Source of the DNA: Bacteroidota bacterium
GTDB taxonomy: Bacteria; Bacteroidota; Bacteroidia; Cytophagales; Hymenobacteraceae
Direction of reading: 5' to 3'
Assembly (NCBI GenBank): GCA_023424725.1
Contig: JAFADQ010000284.1
Coordinates: 1 to 11,476 of the forward strand
DNA: 11,476 nucleotides
Shown piece by piece: positions 6,300-11,476 of this stretch; position 1 is the stretch's first letter, and the number at the start of each line of letters is the position of its first letter. A program made the position numbers and the translations under genes. The notes below the pieces were generated by a model. That model ran no database searches and was not told the origin of the DNA. It saw only the letters and a program-made list of their open reading frames with translations.

Positions 6300-7707
6300 T
6301 TGCTGCTGCCTTTTGCTGTTTTTTGTGTTGTTATCTTTTTGTGCTAATGCCCAAACCGATACATTAAAGGTTTTTGCGCTGGAAGATTTCCTGCAGCAGG
6401 TGGTAGAATTTCATCCTGTTGCCAGACAAGCGGCCTTGTTGCCGGAAGAGGCAAAAAGCGAGATCAGAATTGCGCGCGGACTTTTTGACCCGGCTATTGG
6501 AAGTAAGTTTGCCCGAAAAGAATTTAAGAGCACAGATTACTACAATTATTGGGATAACGTTTTGCAGATTCCTACCTGGCTTGGAGTAGACTTGCGGGCC
6601 GGTTACGAACGCAACGTGGGTTCTTATATTAATCAGGATAAAATTGTACCTGCAGACGGACTTACGTATGCCGGTTTATCGGTGCCCTTAGCCCAGGGGT
6701 TACTTATAGACGAACGCAGAGCTACCTTACGCCAGGCAAAACTGCTGCCACTGCTGGCAGAAGCCGAACAAACCAGCGAGCTGAATAAATTGTTGCTGCA
6801 GGTTACCAAAGATTACTGGAACTGGGCTTATTATTATCATAAATTAAGATTAAACCGCCAGAGCCTGGAGTTTGCCGAGTTCAGGTTTAGCGCGGTGCGC
6901 CAAAGAGCGCTGGCCGGCGATCTGGCAGCAATAGATACAATAGAGGCGCTAATTGAGGTGCAGAACAGAAAAGTTATGCTAAGGCAAAGCGAGGTAGAGT
7001 TTGAGAATAGCCGCTTGCTGATAAGTAACCATTTGTGGATGCAAAACGAACAGCCGGTAGAACTTAGCCAAAAAGCCGTGCCTCTGTTCGCTGCTAATAC
7101 ACCAGCCGCAATGCCTCCCGAAAAAGTACAAACTTTACTTACCCAAGCCCTTTCGCAACATCCGGATTTAAAGAAAATGGAGTTGAAAGAACAGCAGATC
7201 CGGATAAACCGCAAACTTTACCAAAACAAACTGTTGCCTAAACTAAACTTAGAATATAATGTGCTGCAATCCGGACCAGGAATTAACAATGAAGCCTTTT
7301 CGCAAACCCATTTTAGCAACAACTACAAATTAGGTGTTAGCTTTAATTATCCGCTCTTTTTACGTAACGAGCGCGGCCAACTTCAGTTAGCTACCATAAA
7401 GTTGCAGGATATTGCCCTGGAGCAGCAGCAAGCCAGGCGTGAAATTACTAATGGCATATTCGCGGCTCATAACGAAATGACCTCCCTTCGGGATCAAATC
7501 ATTCAGCAGGAATTATTAATTAGTAATGCCCGGTTATTAAGAGCCGGAGAAGCAGCCAAATTTCAGAATGGCGAAAGCACGCTTTTTCTTATTAATGCAA
7601 GAGAAATGAGCCTTATAAATCTGGAAATAAAATATTACGAAATGCTGGCCAAATATGCCACATCGCGCACGGTTCTGCAATGGAGTGCCGGAGCTGTGGG
7701 GCCCTAA
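6271..7707 (+). CDS. TolC-family outer-membrane efflux protein
   Basis: A 478-aa precursor. Residues 1-27 are a signal peptide (hydrophobic CCCLLLFFVLLSFC core, ANA before a probable cleavage ahead of Q28). The mature protein has the two-fold helical repeat of OEP/TolC proteins: long amphipathic helices at about 160-260 and 290-345 and again at about 375-470 (QLATIKLQDIALEQQQARREI; FQNGESTLFLINAREMSLINLEIKYYEMLAKY), with beta-strand segments between. It forms the trimeric exit duct for the exporter and adaptor encoded just upstream. The start lies inside the HlyD gene in another frame (29-nt overlap). This ATG is chosen because it gives a complete signal peptide. The mature half ends normally and no strong terminator is visible after the stop. 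Confidence 0.93.
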   Translation: MQIQPLRNTNCCCLLLFFVLLSFCANAQTDTLKVFALEDFLQQVVEFHPVARQAALLPEEAKSEIRIARGLFDPAIGSKFARKEFKSTDYYNYWDNVLQIPTWLGVDLRAGYERNVGSYINQDKIVPADGLTYAGLSVPLAQGLLIDERRATLRQAKLLPLLAEAEQTSELNKLLLQVTKDYWNWAYYYHKLRLNRQSLEFAEFRFSAVRQRALAGDLAAIDTIEALIEVQNRKVMLRQSEVEFENSRLLISNHLWMQNEQPVELSQKAVPLFAANTPAAMPPEKVQTLLTQALSQHPDLKKMELKEQQIRINRKLYQNKLLPKLNLEYNVLQSGPGINNEAFSQTHFSNNYKLGVSFNYPLFLRNERGQLQLATIKLQDIALEQQQARREITNGIFAAHNEMTSLRDQIIQQELLISNARLLRAGEAAKFQNGESTLFLINAREMSLINLEIKYYEMLAKYATSRTVLQWSAGAVGP

Positions 7708-7778
7708 AATGCCTGTGGTTCGGAGCAAAATTAAGTGTTTGTAGAAAGCTAAAGTCTTTAAAAAAAAGCATACACGGC

Positions 7779-8060
7779 TCAAACACCAGGTTTATTTAAA
7801 ACTTCCTGGTTAAAAATCCGGCTGGCTTCTATTTCTCTTACTTCTAGATGCCAATTATTCTGCGGCTGAAAACAAACAATTGGCCCTTGCTTGCAGCGGT
7901 CGGTGCAGTCGGTTTTTATTACCTCTACTTCATGCTTCAGATGGTTATCTTTCACCATTTCCCTAAAAGATTTGCTTAGCTCTTTGCCTCCCCGTTTTTT
8001 GCATTTATCGCCGGTGCACACATAAATAACCTGGCGGGGTGTTGTATGAAATTTGCTCAT
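7779..8060 (-). CDS. Thioredoxin-like [2Fe-2S] ferredoxin
   Basis: A 93-aa protein of the thioredoxin-like ferredoxin family, which carries a [2Fe-2S] cluster on a thioredoxin fold. Four cysteines fit the ligand pattern: C15 and C20 in YVCTGDKCKKRGGKEL (C-x4-C), and C52 and C56 in TDCTDRCKQGPIVCFQP (C-x3-C). A fifth, C63, lies in the following strand. The KKRG segment after the second Cys and the CxxxCxxGPxV loop are typical of the family. The physiological partner is unknown, and no hydrogenase or dehydrogenase subunits are nearby. The gene is convergent with the secretion operon and lies downstream of the mla terminator, so it probably has its own promoter, though I found no good match in 8061-8175. 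An A-rich tract at 7758-7767, read as T-rich on this strand, follows its stop codon without a clear stem. Confidence 0.87.
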   Translation of the reverse strand: MSKFHTTPRQVIYVCTGDKCKKRGGKELSKSFREMVKDNHLKHEVEVIKTDCTDRCKQGPIVCFQPQNNWHLEVREIEASRIFNQEVLNKPGV

Positions 8061-8175
8061 ATAGCCTTGTTTTTGCCCTTTACAGCTATTGTTTACGGTT
8101 ATTATTTTATTCCAGCGATTTTTACGTAGTTATAATAAAAAATTCCGGATCGCTTCTCGTATTATTTACAGCAAG

Positions 8176-8201
8176 TAAAAAGCCCGTTGCAAAACGGGCT
8201 T
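8176..8201 (-). terminator. Intrinsic terminator of the mlaEFD operon
   Basis: On the plus strand AAGCCCGTT (8180-8188) pairs perfectly with AACGGGCTT (8193-8201) around a 4-nt loop. Read on the minus strand, the 9-bp stem is followed by a T-run, and it lies about 15 nt beyond the mlaD stop codon. The plus-strand side lacks a matching T-run, so it mainly serves minus-strand transcription. Confidence 0.88.
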
Positions 8202-8215
8202 ATTGGTTTTCATTT

Positions 8216-9202
8216 TTAATCCGCTTTTTCCAGCTCTTTTTCACGCTTTTTTTCGCGCTGTTTGTGCAGGCTTCGCATTGCCGGCGAGTCTTGCACATTT
8301 CCCATTATCTGGTTTAGTCCGTTTGTAACTTCCCTGATGTTTTGCATCGTCTGTTTCAAATCGCCCGATAATGTGGTATCGTTTAACACAGTTGCTATGG
8401 TGCCGTCGCCGTTGCTGGCCTTGTTTATTAGCTGGGTTAAAGAATCTGACATGGCCGCCGTGCGTTGCGTAGTAAGCTGCAGGTTATTTACAGTGCGCTT
8501 AAGCGAGTTTGCCGTAGCCGTATCGTAAAGCAGCGTACCGAAAGTACCGTCGCTTTTGCGGGCATCAGAAATAATTTCGCCCATTTCGCGGGTAAACCGG
8601 GCCGAGTTAGCTGCTGCCTGGTTGGCGCTGGCAACTGTTTGTTTTAGCTGGTTTACAATCTCCTGGTCTTTTAGCAGCATGCCAATGGTGCCTTCTCCCT
8701 TGTTAATATTTTCTACCGTTCTGGATAGCTCTTCAGTAATATGCGCGGCGTTTATATTGGTTTTCTGCAGCGTTTCGAACATAGCTTCCATGGTTACCGA
8801 TCGCTTGGCCGGAAGTATATCATTTTCCTGCACCATTGGCGAATTGGGGGTTCCGGCATCTATATTAAGAAGCGCATTTCCCATTAAGCCGTCGGTGCCT
8901 ATACTAACAGCAGAATTTTTACGGATAAACTTTCTTACGTTAGATTCAACCCTCATTTCTACCTGTACTATGGTATCGTTAAGGATATTTATACTTTTTA
9001 CCGAGCCAATATTTATTCCCGAAAACCGGACGTTGTTACCTTCCTGAAGGCCAGATACTTTTTCGAAATTAACCCTTAAAATTATGGTATCGCCAAAAAG
9101 GCTTTGCCGCTGGCCAATAAAATAAAGTGTGGCAAGCAAAAGCACTAGGCCCACCACTACCATTAATCCAAGTTTGGTATTATTAAATGTTTCTCTTGCC
9201 AT
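8216..9202 (-). CDS. mlaD: MlaD-like MCE-domain lipid-transport protein with C-terminal repeats
   Basis: A 328-aa MCE protein, the membrane-anchored, lipid-binding ring of Mla-type transporters. It has an N-terminal membrane helix (about 11-30) with no cleavage site, then the MCE domain (about 38-116: VNFEKVSGLQEGNNVRFSGINIGSVKSI...GTDGLMGNALLNID). Residues 135-310 are helical and contain three repeats: G169-E-G-T, S217-D-G-T and G265-D-G-T, each followed by I/F, then L-x-D and a LKQT/LKRT-type ending. The period is exactly 48 residues. The C-terminus is a charged KREKKREKELEK tail. It is longer than E. coli MlaD (about 180 aa), which lacks such repeats. The repeats may extend a helical channel or needle across the periplasm (inference). 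It is the last gene of the operon, 54 nt after mlaF. The A-rich AATAAA before the ATG fits Bacteroidota starts. Confidence 0.92.
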   Translation of the reverse strand: MARETFNNTKLGLMVVVGLVLLLATLYFIGQRQSLFGDTIILRVNFEKVSGLQEGNNVRFSGINIGSVKSINILNDTIVQVEMRVESNVRKFIRKNSAVSIGTDGLMGNALLNIDAGTPNSPMVQENDILPAKRSVTMEAMFETLQKTNINAAHITEELSRTVENINKGEGTIGMLLKDQEIVNQLKQTVASANQAAANSARFTREMGEIISDARKSDGTFGTLLYDTATANSLKRTVNNLQLTTQRTAAMSDSLTQLINKASNGDGTIATVLNDTTLSGDLKQTMQNIREVTNGLNQIMGNVQDSPAMRSLHKQREKKREKELEKAD

Positions 9203-9256
9203 TTTATTTATAGTACAGTTAAAAACCTTGCAGATTTTTAACCTGTTAGCGAAATT

Positions 9257-10018
9257 TTAAACGAAAAATTCTCTTATTTCCGGATCGTCAGACTTTTCCA
9301 GTTCGTCGAATGTGCCCATGGCCTTCACTACCCCATTTACCAAAACCAACATTCGGTTAGAGGTTATGCGGGCGCAGGCCATGTCGTGAGTTATTATGAT
9401 AGAAGATGTATGATATTGCTCCTGCACTTTCAGAATTAATTCGCTTATTTCTCTGGAGGTTACCGGGTCGAGGCCGGTGGTAGGCTCGTCGTACAACATA
9501 ATATCCGGTTTCAGAATCATGCTTCGCGCAACGCCAATCCGTTTTCTCATTCCACCCGATAATTCTGACGGCATCATGTCTACAGCTTTGGCAAGGCCTA
9601 CGTTGTTCAGGGCTTCCATAACCAGTTTGTCAAGGTCTTGTTTGCTGATACCTTTTTTGTGCCTTCGTATAGGAAATTCGAGATTTTCGCGCACGGTCAT
9701 AGAATCGTATAGTGCCGCGCTCTGAAACAAAAAGCCTATCCGGGCCCGCAATTCGTCTAATTCTTCTACACTCAGGCTCGGAATACTGCGCCCAAACACT
9801 TCCAGTTTGCCAGACTCCGGGGTTAATAAGCCGATAATACACTTTATAAGAACAGATTTACCAGTACCCGATTTTCCTAAAACTACCAGGTTTTCGCCTT
9901 TGTTCAGCACCAGGTTCACTCCTTTTAATACATGGTTGCTGCCAAAAGATTTTTTGAGATTTTCTATCTCGATAACCCTTTCCTGATCAGAATTTGTGGT
10001 GGTTTGTTGTATATCCAT
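9257..10018 (-). CDS. mlaF: MlaF-like ABC transporter ATP-binding protein
   Basis: A 253-aa ATPase of the Mla/YrbF type that powers lipid transfer through the MlaE permease at the inner membrane. All catalytic motifs are present: Walker A GKSGTGKS (48-55), Q-loop Q99 in FLFQSAALYDSMTV, signature LSGGM (153-157), Walker B IMLYDE with catalytic E178, D-loop GLDP and switch His H211 in ITHD. The LSGGMRKR signature and the FQSAALYDSMTVREN segment are characteristic of the MlaF/Ttg2A branch. Its start lies 2 nt after the mlaE stop codon, so the genes are tightly coupled. It makes a useful contrast with the degenerate exporter cassette in this same window. Confidence 0.95.
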   Translation of the reverse strand: MDIQQTTTNSDQERVIEIENLKKSFGSNHVLKGVNLVLNKGENLVVLGKSGTGKSVLIKCIIGLLTPESGKLEVFGRSIPSLSVEELDELRARIGFLFQSAALYDSMTVRENLEFPIRRHKKGISKQDLDKLVMEALNNVGLAKAVDMMPSELSGGMRKRIGVARSMILKPDIMLYDEPTTGLDPVTSREISELILKVQEQYHTSSIIITHDMACARITSNRMLVLVNGVVKAMGTFDELEKSDDPEIREFFV

Positions 10019-10020
10019 CG

Positions 10021-10785
10021 TTACAAATTCATGAACACGTCTGTAACCTGCACGGCAAGCAGATCTATAATAAATATTAGAAGCGAAGCAATTACTACAG
10101 ATGTATTCGCAGCTTTTCCTACTCCTTCTGTTCCTTTGTTAGAAGTATACCCCTGGTAACAGCCCACCAAACCAATTGCAAAGCCAAAGAAATAGGTTTT
10201 TATAGTGGCAGGCACAACATCCCAGAACGACAAACTGTCTATAACCTGGGTAATAAATAACTGAAGTGTGATTTCGTCTTTCAGGTTAATACCTATAAAA
10301 AAGCCGCCCAGGGCAATAGCATCTGCAATTACCACCAAAACAGGTACCATAAGAGTTACAGCCAATATTCGGGTAGATACCAGGTATTTCATGGGCTTGG
10401 TGCCCGAAACCTCCATGGCGTCTATTTGCTCGGTAACTTTCATAGAACCCAGCTCGGCGCCAATGCTGGAGCCAATCCGGCCTGCGCAAATAAGCGCTGT
10501 AATTACCGGACCTATTTCTCTTACAATAGAAATACCTACCATAGCAGGCAACCACGATTGCGCCCCGAACTCTACCAATGTGGGCCGCATTTGCATGGTA
10601 AGCACAAGCCCCATTATAAAGCCGGTAGTGCCTACCAGGCCAATAGACTTATATCCTAATTCAAAAGCCTGCTTTACCAACTCCCGAAATTCGAAAGGCG
10701 GAAAAAACAACTGACGGAAGAATTGAGCAGCAAAACGGCTCATTCCTCCTACTTCTCTGAAAAAATTTTCTAACGAACTAACCAT
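10021..10785 (-). CDS. mlaE: MlaE-like ABC transporter permease
   Basis: A 254-aa integral membrane permease of the MlaE/YrbE family, which forms the inner-membrane dimer of the lipid transporter. It has an amphipathic N-terminal segment (about 16-45) and about five hydrophobic stretches (about 46-66, 78-100, 140-167, 195-212 and 228-247). The family core at 97-140 is well conserved: LICAGRIGSSIGAELGSMKVTEQIDAMEVSG, followed by KYLVSTR. Its length matches E. coli MlaE (260). It is the first gene of mlaEFD, with a promoter-like site 80 nt upstream. MlaB (STAS domain) and MlaC (periplasmic carrier) are not encoded next to it here. Confidence 0.95.
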   Translation of the reverse strand: MVSSLENFFREVGGMSRFAAQFFRQLFFPPFEFRELVKQAFELGYKSIGLVGTTGFIMGLVLTMQMRPTLVEFGAQSWLPAMVGISIVREIGPVITALICAGRIGSSIGAELGSMKVTEQIDAMEVSGTKPMKYLVSTRILAVTLMVPVLVVIADAIALGGFFIGINLKDEITLQLFITQVIDSLSFWDVVPATIKTYFFGFAIGLVGCYQGYTSNKGTEGVGKAANTSVVIASLLIFIIDLLAVQVTDVFMNL

Positions 10786-10864
10786 GTAAGTTGCGATAGC
10801 ACCAAAGCAATTCTTATTAACCGAAATGCCTTTTCACCATCAACGGTGTTTTGCCGCGTAAAAG

Positions 10865-10896
10865 CAAAGTTAGGTATAATTGGCTTACCTCTACAA
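10865..10896 (-). promoter_or_regulatory. Probable promoter of the mlaEFD operon
   Basis: On the minus strand TAACTTTG (10872-10865) matches TAnnTTTG exactly, with TTG (10896-10894) 21 nt upstream. The mlaE ATG follows about 80 nt downstream, leaving a leader of roughly 70 nt. No competing match was found closer to the gene. Confidence 0.6.
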
Positions 10897-11194
10897 GGTA
10901 TTTTTATGCAGTTTTCAGAAGGATTAAAAATAATATTTATTTATACTGATATGCTCCTACTATATTACTTATTTAAAGACGCTGCTTTGGTTTAATTGCA
11001 CTAAAAGTAATTTAGTAAGGTATGTTTATTTTCTTTTTTTGAAGCTAATAAACAGTCTTTAAAAGAATAGTAAATTATAAAGCTGCGAGCACCAATTTTC
11101 GATGTGATTGAAGGGAATTTATAAGGCAAGGGTTGCTATATTTTCATGACCACAATACTTACTTATGTAAACCAGGCTTGGTTTTAGAATCCAG
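10897..11194. other. Intergenic stretch with no gene seen
   Basis: About 300 nt of A/T-rich DNA between the mla promoter and the terminator of the next minus-strand unit. I find no convincing ORF. Two small palindromes are present, ACTAAA/TTTAGT (11000-11005 with 11011-11016) and AAACCA/TGGTTT (11169-11174 with 11179-11184). Neither is long enough to interpret. Confidence 0.6.
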
Positions 11195-11226
11195 AAAAAA
11201 GGCCTCTCTTTATAAGGAGAGGCCTT
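11195..11226 (-). terminator. Intrinsic terminator of the right-end minus-strand unit
   Basis: AAGGCCTCTC (11199-11208) pairs with GAGAGGCCTT (11217-11226), a perfect 10-bp stem. Read on the minus strand it is followed by a run of six T (11200-11195), two of which also pair with the outer stem. It starts three bases after the TAG of the small ORF at 11230-11391 and clearly points leftward, so a minus-strand transcript ends here. Confidence 0.9.
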
Positions 11227-11229
11227 CAT

Positions 11230-11391
11230 CTATATGTATTTAAACTTGTAAGATTTATTGTAACCGGCTACAGGTTTGGCACCGTGCGCGTTATTACCCG
11301 CATAAAAGGGTACTTTTTGGGTCATTGGCGAGGCGCCACTAAGTAATCCGGAATTACATGAACCTAAGCCGGCATAAATCTCATAACACAT
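11230..11391 (-). CDS. Small hypothetical protein, 53 aa
   Basis: An ATG at 11391-11389 opens a 53-codon frame ending in TAG at 11232-11230, immediately before a strong terminator. The protein begins Met-Cys-Tyr-Glu-Ile-Tyr-Ala-Gly. It is rich in Gly, Ala, Asn, Tyr and Lys, has two cysteines (C2, C12), and ends in a basic aromatic stretch (GYNKSYKFKYI). Codon choice resembles the neighbouring genes (GCC, GGC, TTA, AAA, GTA). There is no signal peptide or membrane helix. A promoter-like site lies 25 nt upstream (11417-11444). I recognise no family. An in-frame TAG just upstream (11415-11413) argues against it being the tail of a larger gene, unless a frameshift is present. Promoter, ORF and terminator together make a small independent gene plausible. 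Confidence 0.5.
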   Translation of the reverse strand: MCYEIYAGLGSCNSGLLSGASPMTQKVPFYAGNNAHGAKPVAGYNKSYKFKYI

Positions 11392-11416
11392 TTTGTTTAC
11401 ATTAAGAAAAACCTAA

Positions 11417-11444
11417 AAAAGGTATTCCATAGCAGGATAACCAA
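11417..11444 (-). promoter_or_regulatory. Possible promoter of the small right-end gene
   Basis: On the minus strand TACCTTTT (11424-11417) matches TAnnTTTG at 5 of 6 defined positions, with TTG (11444-11442) 17 nt upstream, slightly shorter than the usual spacer. The position just before the ORF is right, but the match is imperfect. Confidence 0.35.
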
Positions 11445-11476
11445 TTATCTGGTTGTGCCGCCTGTGGTGGTACCAG

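Noticed and set aside
6271..6360. TolC protein as a lipoprotein (Cys at residue 24)
   Set aside because: The -1 residue is Phe rather than Gly/Ala/Ser, and a good signal peptidase I site (ANA before Q28) follows.
7735..7786. GTGTTTG...CAAACAC inverted repeat between the convergent TolC and ferredoxin genes as a shared terminator
   Set aside because: The arms are 7 bp with a 38-nt loop, one arm enters the ferredoxin gene, and the A-tract lies inside the loop rather than after the stem.
10830..10860. Short CACC/GGTG palindrome in the mlaE leader as a riboswitch or attenuator
   Set aside because: A 4-bp stem is within chance expectation and no alternative structure or T-run accompanies it.
11413..11476. 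Minus-strand frame at the right edge ending in Tyr-x-x-Arg-Arg-His...Ile-Gly-Tyr, reminiscent of an IS3-type integrase C-terminus
   Set aside because: Only 20 residues are visible, the motif is imperfect, two other frames are also open here, and no terminal inverted repeat can be seen. The resemblance may be chance.

Overview
The window looks like chromosomal DNA of a member of the Bacteroidota, most likely Cytophagales and perhaps the Hymenobacteraceae. That placement is an inference. It rests on promoter-like sites matching the Bacteroidota consensus (TTTG or TTG, about 20 nt, then TAnnTTTG), start codons preceded by A/T-rich DNA rather than Shine-Dalgarno sequences, moderate GC, and the gene families present. 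There are no rRNA or tRNA genes, CRISPR arrays, phage genes or intact insertion sequences.

Layout. Positions 2-82 hold the last codons of an unidentified gene. A 470-nt gap follows, with a REP-like pair of mutually inverted hairpins (264-328), an A-tract/T-tract inverted repeat and a strong promoter match (497-528). That promoter serves a 121-aa conserved hypothetical gene (553-918). Next is a monocistronic non-haem ferritin (1172-1696) with an intact ferroxidase centre and an intrinsic terminator.

Positions 1956-7707 form one four-gene operon on the plus strand. It encodes a TetR/AcrR regulator, a 747-aa ABC exporter fused to an unusual N-terminal domain, a HlyD-type adaptor and a TolC-type outer-membrane channel. 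Together these make a complete type I secretion/efflux conduit from cytoplasm to exterior. The exporter's ATPase cassette has a good Walker A motif, but the Q-loop, signature, catalytic glutamate and switch histidine are all altered. No substrate gene is evident beside it.

The right half is on the minus strand. A 93-aa thioredoxin-like [2Fe-2S] ferredoxin (7779-8060) faces the secretion operon tail to tail. Beyond it lies an mlaE-mlaF-mlaD lipid-transport operon, transcribed from a promoter-like site near 10865-10896 to a terminator at 8176-8201. Its MCE-domain protein has three C-terminal repeats spaced exactly 48 residues apart, and no MlaB or MlaC is encoded next to it. At the far right, a compact minus-strand unit consists of a possible promoter, a 53-codon ORF (11230-11391) and a clear terminator (11195-11226). 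It may be an overlooked small gene.

The two main modules both concern the cell envelope: one exports an unknown substrate, the other moves lipids between membranes. The most unusual items are the degenerate exporter ATPase, the 48-residue MCE repeats, the compensated hairpin pair and the small right-end gene.
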